A stretch of DNA of 64,000 nt, taken from NCBI GenBank assembly GCA_963735455.1, contig CAVTKZ010000004.1, forward strand, positions 124,001 to 188,000, written 5' to 3'. This document shows, in pieces, positions 31,259 through 39,237 of this stretch. The stretch's first letter is position 1. The number at the start of each line of letters is the position of its first letter. This DNA is from Palsa-1033 sp963735455. GTDB lineage: Bacteria; Chloroflexota; Limnocylindria; Limnocylindrales; CSP1-4. The translations under genes were made by a program, and so were the position numbers. The notes under the pieces were generated by a model that was given only the letters and a program-made list of their open reading frames with translations, was not told where the DNA came from and did no database searches.

Positions 31259-33195
31259 CGATCTCCTCCTGCTTGGGTGGCCGTCAGGGACGGCCGGTCG
31301 GCTGGGCCACGTCCGGCGATGACCTCAACGGTTGGACAGCCCGCCAGCGCGTCACAACGGAAGCAACGACTGGCCTCGGCGATAGCGACCGCAGGCGCGA
31401 AGCCGGCCTGGGTCGGTGCGAATGAGCGACTCGAGTCGACCGGGTGATCCTGCTGGGCCCGGTCTCGGACGGCGAGATCAAGGCGGAGGACGGGCTCGGC
31501 CGGCGTGGTGTAGCGGACGGTCGCCAGGATCTCGGCCTCACCATCCAGGCTGCGGCCGAGGTATTCGTGGATTGCTCCCGCCGCTCGCCTTCCGGCGGCG
31601 ACGGCATCAATGATCGTCTTCGGGCCCGACACGACGTCCCCGCCGGCGAAGACCCCAGGCTGTCCCGTCGCCAGCGTCTGCGGATCGGTCACGATCCCTG
31701 CTTTAGCCCCGATCTCGATCCCGGCACCGACGGGCAGAATCGAGGGATCCGGCTCCTCGCCAATCGCCACCAGGAGTGTGTCGGCCGGAACCTCGGCTTC
31801 GGTGCCCGGGACCGGTACCCAGACGGGCCGTCGATCGAGCATCTCGCCGCTCGGGGCCTGGCCCATCACCTGGACGCCGCGGATCGTGCCGTCAAGACCG
31901 AGCACTGCGGTGACCGCCGTGCCCGTCCGGATCTCGATCCCTTCGCGGCGCGCCGCGTCGACCTCTTCACGCTGGGCGGGCATCTCCTCGGGCCCGCGCC
32001 GGTAGAGGACCGTCACCGAGGTCGCCCCCGAACGCCAGGCGGAGCGAGCCGCGTCCATCGCCGTGCTGCCGCCACCGACGACGAGCACCGCACCGGTCAG
32101 GCGCGGTGCCGGGCCGAGGTTGACCTCCTTGAGGAAGCGCGTCGCCGGGATGACCCCCTTGAGCTGGTCGCCGGGTACCCCGAGTGGCCGGCTCTTGGGC
32201 GCGCCCGTTGCCAGGAAGACGGCCTGGTAATCGCGCTGCAGGTCGGCCAGCTGATAGTCGCGACCCATCACCGCGTCGAGTCGAAGGTCAACGCCCAGAT
32301 CGACGATTCGGGCGATCTCGGCCTGGAGGGCCTCGCGCGGCAGGCGATAGCTCGGGATCCCGATCGCCATCATCCCGCCCGGCACGGGCATCGCCTCAAA
32401 GACAGTGACTCCGTAGCCGAGCCGGGCCAGGTAGTAGGCCGCGGACATGCCGGCCGGGCCGCCGCCGACGATCGCCACGCGCTCGCGCCGGCGCTGCGCC
32501 GGTGGGGCGACCGGCGGCAGGCTGCCATGCTCGACCGCGAACCGCTTGAGACCACGGATCGCGATCGGCTGATCGAGCTCACCTCGCCGGCACGATTGCT
32601 CGCAGGGTGCCGTGCAGATCCAGCCGCAGACCGACGGGAACGGGTTGACCTCGGCCGCGACAGCGTAGGCGTCGTCGAACCTGCCGGCCGCGATCAGGCC
32701 AACGTACCGGCCTGCATCGGTCCCAGCCGGGCAGGCACCCTGGCAGGGAGCGTCCGGGATGGAGTGGGCGTGGCCAGCGGGCCGCGGGCCCGTCTGGTGA
32801 CCGCCGGTCCGCCAGTCCGAGACGGCACCGAACGGCGAGACCTTCGTCGGCTTGAGCGCCTCGCGGGTCACCGACGAAAGAGGAATCCAGCCGGATTCGG
32901 CGACGGCTACCGGGCGCTGGACCGGGCCCTGGCGAGGCGCCAGTGGAACGAGCCCGTCAACCGTGGTCAGGGTCATGACCGCCACCGGGCATTCGCGGAT
33001 GCAGATCGAGCAGCCGACGCACTCGCCGACCTGGACCGGGCGCTCCATCAGCCAGGGGATCGGCCCTTCGCCCGGACCGGCCTCGATTCCGGGTCTTGAC
33101 GGCCGCGACATGTCCATGGCCTCGACCGGACAGACGTCCATACAGATCCCGCAATTGATGCAATTGCGGGCATCGATGTCGATCCGATAGCCCAT
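31255..33195 (-). CDS. Ferredoxin-domain fused GltD-like FAD/NAD(P) oxidoreductase
   Basis: 646 residues from the ATG (MGYRIDIDARNCINCG) preceded by GGCGGC; a longer start 20 codons up is less likely. Domain order: a bacterial ferredoxin with two Cys sets, CINCGICMDVCP and CVGCSICIRECP; a GltD-type Fe-S region (CQGACPAGTD, CGWICTAPCEQSC); FAD motif GGGPAGMSAAYYLA; NAD(P) motif GGGSTAMDAARSA; ATG and GD motifs (FLATGAPKS, VFAGGDVVSG); and a last CFRCDALAGC. This matches glutamate-synthase-small-subunit-like transhydrogenase or bifurcating modules. Coupled by overlap to two membrane proteins, it may link NAD(P)H and ferredoxin to the membrane. No GltB is adjacent, so amino-acid synthesis is unlikely. 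Confidence 0.85.
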   Translation of the reverse strand: MGYRIDIDARNCINCGICMDVCPVEAMDMSRPSRPGIEAGPGEGPIPWLMERPVQVGECVGCSICIRECPVAVMTLTTVDGLVPLAPRQGPVQRPVAVAESGWIPLSSVTREALKPTKVSPFGAVSDWRTGGHQTGPRPAGHAHSIPDAPCQGACPAGTDAGRYVGLIAAGRFDDAYAVAAEVNPFPSVCGWICTAPCEQSCRRGELDQPIAIRGLKRFAVEHGSLPPVAPPAQRRRERVAIVGGGPAGMSAAYYLARLGYGVTVFEAMPVPGGMMAIGIPSYRLPREALQAEIARIVDLGVDLRLDAVMGRDYQLADLQRDYQAVFLATGAPKSRPLGVPGDQLKGVIPATRFLKEVNLGPAPRLTGAVLVVGGGSTAMDAARSAWRSGATSVTVLYRRGPEEMPAQREEVDAARREGIEIRTGTAVTAVLGLDGTIRGVQVMGQAPSGEMLDRRPVWVPVPGTEAEVPADTLLVAIGEEPDPSILPVGAGIEIGAKAGIVTDPQTLATGQPGVFAGGDVVSGPKTIIDAVAAGRRAAGAIHEYLGRSLDGEAEILATVRYTTPAEPVLRLDLAVRDRAQQDHPVDSSRSFAPTQAGFAPAVAIAEASRCFRCDALAGCPTVEVIAGRGPADRPSLTATQAGGDR

Positions 33196-33297
33196 CTGCC
33201 GCCTCCTGTGAATCCGCTGAACTTGACGACTTCCTGCGCGCCTGGCAGGTGCCATGTCGACCGAGTTGGCGGGCCATTTGGCCCTGTCTGGCGTTGG

Positions 33298-33789
33298 CTA
33301 CCCGTCGAGGTGCGCTGCGATGTGCACCAGCAGGGCGTGCGCAGTGCGACGGGCGACAAAGTGGAGCAGGCCCGCGTCAATGAGGAGCCCGAGTCGTCCG
33401 AACGGCGGCTCGTACTCGCCCTCGAGGGACAGGCCATCTGGTCGGACGACCAAATGCCCGGCGAAGATCGGGAAGAGCGGCGCGATCGAGTCAGACTGCC
33501 AGGCGATACCCAGTCGGATCCAGTCGTCCGTCTGTTGCAGCGGGCCGACGTCGAGCAACGCGCCTTTTCGGATCGGGCCGGGGGAGCTGCCGTCCGTGAC
33601 CGGCAGCACCAGCACCACCTTGATCCGCTGCCAGCCGCCGTCCAACGAGCCAGCCTCGACCGGGTCGCCCAGCCACTCGAGGTCCGTGAAGGCCGCTCGG
33701 GCAGCCGTGATCTGGAACCGGCCCGGCTGGCTGGCGGCCAGGTGGACCGTCCCTGTCGGGGCCGAGGTGCCTCTTGTCGGGTGGGTCAT
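33298..33789 (-). CDS. Hypothetical protein
   Basis: 163 residues from MTHPTRGTSAPTG; an in-frame GTG 12 codons upstream is possible. The sequence alternates strands and turns (GTVHLAASQPGRFQITAARAAF, WQRIKVVLVLPVTDG, LRLGIAWQSDSIAPLFPIFAGHLVVRPDGLSLEGEYEPP; written in pieces) and ends in an amphipathic helix LLHFVARRTAHALLVHIAAHL, a layout like an SRPBCC ligand-binding fold. No signal peptide or membrane segment is present. No family can be named with confidence. It lies 100 bases upstream of the Fe-S flavoprotein gene on the same strand and may share its transcript. Confidence 0.55.
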   Translation of the reverse strand: MTHPTRGTSAPTGTVHLAASQPGRFQITAARAAFTDLEWLGDPVEAGSLDGGWQRIKVVLVLPVTDGSSPGPIRKGALLDVGPLQQTDDWIRLGIAWQSDSIAPLFPIFAGHLVVRPDGLSLEGEYEPPFGRLGLLIDAGLLHFVARRTAHALLVHIAAHLDG

Positions 33790-33932
33790 GATCGCGAAAG
33801 GTTGACTCGCACGATCTGGCAGCACTAGGGCCGTTCGGCCCCTTTGTCCGACCCAGCTGCGAAGACTGGAGTGATCACCCTCTCCGGCTAGGTCCCTCAG
33901 GCGGCCGCCTGGCTCACGGCGATCAGGTGAAG

Positions 33933-33971
33933 GAGCTCGCCGCGATCATCGGCGAGGTGGCCACAAAGGCC
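33933..33971 (+). pseudogene. Relic of an alpha/beta hydrolase 3-prime end
   Basis: These 39 bases encode ELAAIIGEVATKA, identical at all 13 residues to the end of the hydrolase gene about 1.5 kb downstream (35458-35496), with five differences all at third codon positions. A few upstream codons (AHGDQVK) also suit the region after the catalytic histidine. The pattern shows that coding selection acted on both copies before one was reduced to a fragment. Confidence 0.55.
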
Positions 33972-34012
33972 TGGCCCACGAGGCCCACGAGCCGCGCCAC
34001 TCCTGAGGGTCG

Positions 34013-34591
34013 TCAGGCGGGGATTGCCGCTTGGATTGTCGCTTCCTCGGGGCGGGCGACCGACCCGCCGAGCTGCGTGGCGATCTCGTCGGCCCAGGCG
34101 TCGATGGCCGCCCAGTCGCGGAAGTCGCCGACCGGGAGGGCGTTGGCGGCGGCCGGCATCCATCGCATGAAGCGTTCGGCCAGTCCAACCGGCGGTGCGC
34201 TCGGGTCGAGGGCGCCGAAGAAGACACGCTGGCCGCGGGGGCGCAGCCGCGTCCACAGGTCGGCGAACTCCTTTGGTTCGGATGAGATCAGTTGATCCCG
34301 GCCCTTCGCGTCGACCCGGTCCGTCCCGAGCGGCCCGCTGCTGAAGATCCAGAGAGGACGAGATGCAAGGATCGCGCGATTGCGCTCCACGAAGCGGGTC
34401 GCCGCCTTCAACCAATGGAACATGTAGGCGGCACTGCCGACGATGACCGCGTCGTAGGTGGAGGCGTCGTGGACCTGTTCGACTTCGAGCGCTTCGGCGA
34501 CGAGGCTATCGCGAGTGAGGCGCTCGGCGATCCGCTCGGCGATGCCCTGGGTGGCACCGTGGCGGCTGGCATAGGCAACAAGGACGTTCAT
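34013..34591 (-). CDS. Flavodoxin-domain protein (HemG/protoporphyrinogen-dehydrogenase-like)
   Basis: 192 residues started at MNVLVAYASRHGATQGIAE; the upstream extension is not flavodoxin-like. The N-terminal YASRHGATQGIAERIAERL is the FMN phosphate loop of the flavodoxin_5 type, and YDAVIVGSAAYMFHWLKAATRFVERNRAIL with IFSSGPLG fits menaquinone-dependent protoporphyrinogen oxidase-like proteins. The C-terminal FADLWTRLRPRGQRVFFGALDP and RFMRWMPAA are also common there. It probably carries electrons or oxidises a small substrate in the cytoplasm. Heme synthesis is not supported by neighbours, so hemG is not used as a name. It is divergent from the hydrolase gene. Confidence 0.8.
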   Translation of the reverse strand: MNVLVAYASRHGATQGIAERIAERLTRDSLVAEALEVEQVHDASTYDAVIVGSAAYMFHWLKAATRFVERNRAILASRPLWIFSSGPLGTDRVDAKGRDQLISSEPKEFADLWTRLRPRGQRVFFGALDPSAPPVGLAERFMRWMPAAANALPVGDFRDWAAIDAWADEIATQLGGSVARPEEATIQAAIPA

Positions 34592-34797
34592 GGCTGGCCC
34601 TCCAACTTGGTGATCAACCAGACGATGGACCGTTCGACCGCCGTCGCCTAGGGCCGAACGGACCTTCCGCAGGAGTTCGACACTCGCCATCTCAGCCCTC
34701 CTCCTGCGATCTCGTCGCTGGCCAATCCCAACCCGTCCCAGTGCCAAACGGTATCCTCTGATCCCTCCAGGCCGATGACAACCACGAGGGAGACTCG

Positions 34798-35511
34798 ATG
34801 AGTGCGCCGATCATCCTGGTCCCGGGGTTCTGGCTCGGAGCCTGGGCATGGGACGAGGTCGCGGGGACGCTCCGCGCGGATGGCCATGACGTGACCGCGC
34901 TGACGCTGCCTGGTCTCGAGTCGGTCGACGCCGATCGTTCCTCGATCCAGTTCAAGGACCATGTCGACGCGATCGTCCGGGCGATCGAGGCGGCTGATGC
35001 TCCGGTCGTCCTCGCGGTCCACAGCGCCAGCGGGTTCTCGGGCTACGCCGCGAGTGACCGCGTACCTGAGCGGATCGCCGCGATGGTCTACGTCGACACC
35101 GCGCCCGGGAAGCCGCCGCTCGATCGCGAATTCGCTGGTGTCGAGAAGCCGCTCGTATGGGCCGACCTCGTGGCCGAGGAGAACCTCACCGGCCTCTCCG
35201 AGGCCCAGATGGCCGAGTTCCGCGACCGAGCCGTCCCGGTGCCCGGGGCCCTGCTGCGTGACACCTATGAGTTCACGAACGACGCCCGGCGCGACATCCC
35301 CTCGACGATCATCGCCACGGGCTTTTCCGCGGCCGACTACCAGAAATACGCGAAGGACCATCCCGAGTGGGCGTTCCTGGCGGGGATCCCCGAGCTCCGC
35401 GACATCACCTGGATCGACCTGCCGACCAGCCACTGGCCGATGTGGTCACGGCCGGCGGAGCTCGCCGCGATCATTGGCGAGGTCGCGACGAAGGCGGGCG
35501 CCTCGAACTAG
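34798..35511 (+). CDS. Alpha/beta-fold hydrolase
   Basis: 237 residues behind GAGGGA. It begins with the oxyanion-hole segment ILVPGFWLGAWAWDEV, has the nucleophile elbow VHSASGFSG (about residues 77-85; Ser in HSASG) and the C-terminal catalytic-His region LPTSHWPMWSRPAELAAI. This order is typical of esterase-like alpha/beta hydrolases of the EstC or salicylate-esterase kind. The acid residue is not certain. A relic of a second copy's 3-prime end lies just beyond the divergent flavodoxin gene, so the locus has been duplicated and partly deleted. Substrate unknown. Confidence 0.85.
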   Translation: MSAPIILVPGFWLGAWAWDEVAGTLRADGHDVTALTLPGLESVDADRSSIQFKDHVDAIVRAIEAADAPVVLAVHSASGFSGYAASDRVPERIAAMVYVDTAPGKPPLDREFAGVEKPLVWADLVAEENLTGLSEAQMAEFRDRAVPVPGALLRDTYEFTNDARRDIPSTIIATGFSAADYQKYAKDHPEWAFLAGIPELRDITWIDLPTSHWPMWSRPAELAAIIGEVATKAGASN

Positions 35512-35563
35512 GCCTTGACCTGAGCTGCCGTGCGCTCGGGCCAGGCAGCAACCGGGTTCAGCC

Positions 35564-36040
35564 TCAGGGATACGGGCGTGCGCCAGGGGGGAACATTGCG
35601 CCGTCGAACAGAGCACGGCCGCCGAGCGGCTCGTTCAGTTGGACCGCCACCGGCAGGCCCCAGTAGTCGTAGAAGCCCATCCTGCACGACGGGTCCTGGT
35701 AGAAGGAATCCTTGATCCGCATCGTGATCGTGACCGACGACCGCGTGTATGAGATGTCCGGCGTCAGCCAGGAGCTGTCGGCGAACGGACCGGTCTCGTC
35801 GTCGTAGGGATGGCACGCCGGCCACCAGTCCGTCCGGAGGTAGACAACGGTCGCCGCCTTTGCCTCGTCCATGGTGTCCCAGCCGCGCGGGCCGCCGACG
35901 GAGTGAGGGTTCGCCAACTGCCAGCGGATCGGCGTGCCCTTCGGGCCGAGAAGGGACCAGGTCCCAAAGACGACGGCACCCGTCAGCAGGACGATACCGG
36001 CAGCGAAGACGCGAGGACGATGGATTCGCGGCCTCGTCAA
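35564..36040 (-). CDS. Hypothetical exported or membrane-anchored protein
   Basis: 158 residues. A single N-terminal hydrophobic segment (VFAAGIVLLTGAVVFGTWSLL, about 11-31) after an Arg-rich start suggests a membrane anchor or uncleaved signal. The rest is Trp/Tyr-rich and contains VVYLRTDWWPACHPYDDETGP and DPSCRMGFYDYWGLPVAVQ with two cysteines that could form a disulfide outside the cell. No family was recognised. It is convergent with the hydrolase gene, 52 bases apart. Confidence 0.55.
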   Translation of the reverse strand: MTRPRIHRPRVFAAGIVLLTGAVVFGTWSLLGPKGTPIRWQLANPHSVGGPRGWDTMDEAKAATVVYLRTDWWPACHPYDDETGPFADSSWLTPDISYTRSSVTITMRIKDSFYQDPSCRMGFYDYWGLPVAVQLNEPLGGRALFDGAMFPPGARPYP

Positions 36041-36229
36041 TGGACGACTCCGCTAGGCGGCACAAGTCCGCAGTCGGGGGTGGGGACCCCTGCCGGTGCT
36101 CTCGTTCTCGCCATAGCTGCCACTGTCGTCCCCGCCTCGGCCCGAGTTCCTCACGTGACCAAGTGGCTAGATCATCACGGCATCACCGACGGCGTAACCC
36201 TGACCTTCGGTCAGAACGATTCCCCTTGA
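36020..36229 (+). other. Possible truncated secreted peptide, SLH-like
   Basis: A frame reads TPAGALVLAIAATVVPASARVPHVTKW, then LDHHGITDGVTLTFGQND (shown in pieces), a signal-like segment followed by a W...HGITDG pattern resembling the start of an S-layer homology repeat, and then stops. There is no good start codon context, and it overlaps the 5-prime end of the opposite gene. It may be the truncated start of a larger S-layer-type gene. Confidence 0.25.
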
Positions 36230-36245
36230 GGATGCCCCGCCGCCG

Positions 36246-37148
36246 TCAGTTCAGGCGGGCGGGCCCGTCACCCTGGACCATCGCCCGGAACTCGGCGGGC
36301 AGCCGATCTGGTTGCGGAAGCGGCTTCGTGGTGTCGAACAGGTCGAGAATTCGGCCGTCGGGGGTGAGCCAGACGAGCCACGGGCTGTGTGCGTCGGCGG
36401 CCTTATTGGCCTCGGTGAAGATCCCCGCGATGACATGGGCGAACCCGGGGATCAACGCGATTGCGCCGGGGTCGTCGAGGCGGACGTAATGGGCGCGGCT
36501 GCCGTGCGTGATCGAGACGACAAAGCCCCGCCGGGACCCCGGGTAGCGCAGGTGCAAGCAGAGCCCAGCCGCCTCGCGCTCAAGCTCGCGGCTATAGACC
36601 TGCCGGACTGAGAGCTGGTCGGGGAACATCGGCTCGTCGAGGATGTCCGGGGCTAATGCTGTCCGGAGCGCAGCGTCCTGGTGACAACGATCAGCGTCCA
36701 CGCGCCAGCGTTGGAGCATCGCGTGCGTCACCCGCCGATAGCGCCCTCCGACCGAAATGGTCGGGAACGACGCGAGCCCGCCGCCAGCGTCGCGCGCGAG
36801 TTGGGACCCGGCGAGATCGCGTCGCGCGACCCGGAGGCACAGGGCCGGCTCCACGACGGCGTAGTCCGTGGACAATGCCAATCGGTCGAGCTCCCCGCGG
36901 GGCGTCGAGATCTCGTCCATCCAGGCGCGGATCTCTTGAGCCCACTCGCCGGGCGGAAGCGGCCGACAGCGGCCGGCCACGTCCCGGATCAGTGGAACCC
37001 CGAGCTCCGCCAGACCCGCAGGATCCGTGCCGAGGCGTTCCACCACGGCGGCATGTAGGAGCCCGTAGAACCGCCGACTGCCGTCCGGACCCAGGATCGC
37101 TTCAAGGCCTGGCGGCAGCTCGCCGAGGGCCCATCGGGAGGCGGGCAA
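36246..37148 (-). CDS. Hypothetical protein of a three-gene uncharacterised cluster
   Basis: 300 residues without signal peptide or membrane segments. Near the middle: DYAVVEPALCLRVARRDLAGSQLAR, FPTISVGGRYRRVTHAMLQRW and LSVRQVYSRELEREAAGLCLHLR. The end has a strand-rich region FVVSITHGSRAHYVRLDDPGA and SPWLVWLTPDGRILDLFDTT, whose last part resembles the FWL.PTGEIV and LLWRRVTGEVV segments of the two upstream genes. The start overlaps the 3-prime end of the upstream gene by 47 bases, suggesting co-translation. Possibly DUF1444-like, but this is weak. It belongs to a minus-strand run ending the SPFH cluster. Confidence 0.55.
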   Translation of the reverse strand: MPASRWALGELPPGLEAILGPDGSRRFYGLLHAAVVERLGTDPAGLAELGVPLIRDVAGRCRPLPPGEWAQEIRAWMDEISTPRGELDRLALSTDYAVVEPALCLRVARRDLAGSQLARDAGGGLASFPTISVGGRYRRVTHAMLQRWRVDADRCHQDAALRTALAPDILDEPMFPDQLSVRQVYSRELEREAAGLCLHLRYPGSRRGFVVSITHGSRAHYVRLDDPGAIALIPGFAHVIAGIFTEANKAADAHSPWLVWLTPDGRILDLFDTTKPLPQPDRLPAEFRAMVQGDGPARLN

Positions 37149-38931
37149 CGATCCCGGCGATGTCAGTTGACGACGTGATCCCGGTCACCCTGCCCTCGGC
37201 CATCTCCACGTGGAGCGCCTCGAGCCCGCTCGGGCTCAGCCAGAAGACCGCCGGAGGGACGGCCCACGCTGCGATGACCGTGGCACCGGCCGCCGCACCG
37301 AGCATCGATGGCAGGTCGAGGACCACTGACGCGTCATACACGGGGAGGACGTCCAACCGAGAAGCGTCTCCGACGGCGATCAGCGCCCCATAGGGACCGG
37401 TGAGATCGGGCAGCCAAGTCATCAAGTGGGGGATGGCCCCGGTCGGCGACGGCAGACCGACGACGTGGCTCTCCACCCCGGACAGCCGGTCCAATTTCGA
37501 GGGGGACGCCGATAGAGCGCCCCGAATTGCCATCCGGCCACGTTCGAACAGCTCATCGGCCGGACCCATTGCCTCGGCGGCCGCCGGTCCGACTGCCTGC
37601 GCGTGCCCATTCGCCACAACCCCAAGGACCTCGACGAACCCGGTAGTACCGACCGGCCGCGTCACCATCCTCGTCGGGTCGACAGCCGGCGCCTGGATCC
37701 AGGTCACGAGCCCGGCCAGAGTCGCGTCCCGATCCTCGATCCCGCCGACTGCCAGTCGCGTCGAAGCCTTCGCGTCTTCCTGGCTCCGCTGAATGTGCTC
37801 ATCCACCACCCCGGGCCAGGTCGCGAATGGAGCACCGCCGCATATTGCCGCGAGCGACGCCAGGTTGAGCGCTGATCCGAGCGTTGCTACCTCCTCTGGT
37901 GTCGCATACCCGAGCGTGGCGGAGACGCAGCCGGCAAAACGGACGTACTGCTCCGGCGCCAACTTCCCCTGCGCCCAGCCCGGCACGTCGAGGAATTCGA
38001 GCGGGTCGAGCGCGGCCAGCACGCCCGCGAGCCCGGGGTGGTGCGATCCCAGGACCATGCCCGAGCTATCGAGGCGCAACGGGGCGCTGACGATCTCGCC
38101 TGTTGGACGCAGCCAGAACGGGACGCCCGAAATGCGGACGCCGGTCTTCTCGTGGAGGAGATGGGTCAGGAGAGCGACGTCCGCCAGGTCGCCGCGCAGG
38201 TCGAGCCCAGCCGCCAGCGGCCGAACGAACAATCCACCGGGAGCTGGAACGCCAACATAGGCGCCGAATGGCCCAACCGCGTCCGGGAGTCGCTCAGCGA
38301 GGTGCCGCACGACCGGGCCGATATACCCGCCATGCTTCTCGATGGAGAAGGCGCGAACCGCCGGTCGACCAACGCTCCCTCGATCCGCCTCGTCGATCGA
38401 AAGCTTGAGGACCTGGGCCTCCGCGACGGCCCGAACGGTTTCGAGCGCTGTATCCCATCCGGCGGCCAGGCGCTCGCTGACGAATCGGTCAGAGAGCTTC
38501 GTGTCGAGGGCCAGGATCTCGACCGTGCCTGGCAGCGGCCCGGGAAACCGGACATCACCTGGTGGCGCTACGTCCTCCCGCATCAGGATGAGGCGCAGGT
38601 CGGGCGTCGCCTGCTCGAGCGATCCAGCGGCCGCTTCGGCCCGATCGCCGGCCTCGCGCTGAGCGATCCGCTTCGCGTAGTAGATCCGGACGACCGCCTC
38701 CCACTTGGCACGAGGCACGGTGGCGAGGCGAGCCGCAAGGGCCGGGAGCCGGATGACCTCAGCCGCTTCGCGAGGCCACCAGACCTCCGCCGGCGTGCCG
38801 GCCATGTCGCGACTCCCGAGCTGGCGCGCGACGATCTCCACGAGGTGGCGATAGCCATCGCCGCCGAGAGCAGTGCACCACTCGGGAGCGCCGGCATCGT
38901 CACGACCGGTAAGCCGACGTAGGAAGCCCAT
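37102..38931 (-). CDS. Large hypothetical protein with internal repeat, paralog of the next upstream gene
   Basis: 609 soluble residues. The first half contains LPDAVGPFGAYVGVPAPGG, LFVRPLAAGLDLRGDLADVALLTHLL and VPFWLRPTGEIVSAPLRLDSSG, closely matching the upstream paralog (DAVGPFGTLLVLPSPNM...LLWRRVTGEVVEIDMSL). The same unit reappears at the C-terminus: LPDLTGPYGALIAVGDASR ... VPPAVFWLSPSGLEALHVEM. So the protein is an internal duplication of a domain that resembles DUF1444-type proteins. A Pro/Ala-rich region separates the halves. No catalytic motif is visible. It may act with the SPFH membrane protein further upstream on the same strand. Confidence 0.6.
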   Translation of the reverse strand: MGFLRRLTGRDDAGAPEWCTALGGDGYRHLVEIVARQLGSRDMAGTPAEVWWPREAAEVIRLPALAARLATVPRAKWEAVVRIYYAKRIAQREAGDRAEAAAGSLEQATPDLRLILMREDVAPPGDVRFPGPLPGTVEILALDTKLSDRFVSERLAAGWDTALETVRAVAEAQVLKLSIDEADRGSVGRPAVRAFSIEKHGGYIGPVVRHLAERLPDAVGPFGAYVGVPAPGGLFVRPLAAGLDLRGDLADVALLTHLLHEKTGVRISGVPFWLRPTGEIVSAPLRLDSSGMVLGSHHPGLAGVLAALDPLEFLDVPGWAQGKLAPEQYVRFAGCVSATLGYATPEEVATLGSALNLASLAAICGGAPFATWPGVVDEHIQRSQEDAKASTRLAVGGIEDRDATLAGLVTWIQAPAVDPTRMVTRPVGTTGFVEVLGVVANGHAQAVGPAAAEAMGPADELFERGRMAIRGALSASPSKLDRLSGVESHVVGLPSPTGAIPHLMTWLPDLTGPYGALIAVGDASRLDVLPVYDASVVLDLPSMLGAAAGATVIAAWAVPPAVFWLSPSGLEALHVEMAEGRVTGITSSTDIAGIVARLPMGPRRAAARP

Positions 38932-39237
38932 CCTCGTCCCCTCGCGATTGGTTGGGTCCAGACGAAACCGCCGATGAGCCGAGTATCGGCCGATTCCCGC
39001 TGCGCCGTTAGGTGCTCGCTTGGCCAGATTCAGGTATGGCGACGGCCCCGGGGTAGTTCCCGGCAGTCGCCTCCGGGCGAGACTGCGCTCGAGCTACAGG
39101 GTCCGCAAGACGTACGAAACGGCTATCCCCGCGCACGAGCGAGGGCCTTGTGCCAGGCTGCCCGCAGGCGAACGCTGGAAGGGTGACCGACAAGGGAGGT
39201 GAACCGGCGAGCGGGAGCTCCTGCTGCGACCAGCGGG
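38932..39237 (-). other. 306-base gap inside the SPFH-linked cluster
   Basis: The gap lies between two co-directed paralogs. No promoter consensus, hairpin, repeat or credible coding frame was recognised; the short frames in it are Arg-rich and lack ribosome sites. It probably contains the promoter of the 609-residue protein. Confidence 0.35.

Noticed and set aside
31444..33099. Long plus-strand frame opposite the Fe-S flavoprotein gene
   Set aside because: The minus-strand product has complete Fe-S and dinucleotide motifs; the plus-strand frame is Arg/Asp-rich shadow sequence.
34013..34591. Naming the flavodoxin-domain gene hemG
   Set aside because: The fold fits but no other heme-synthesis gene is near and many relatives have other functions.
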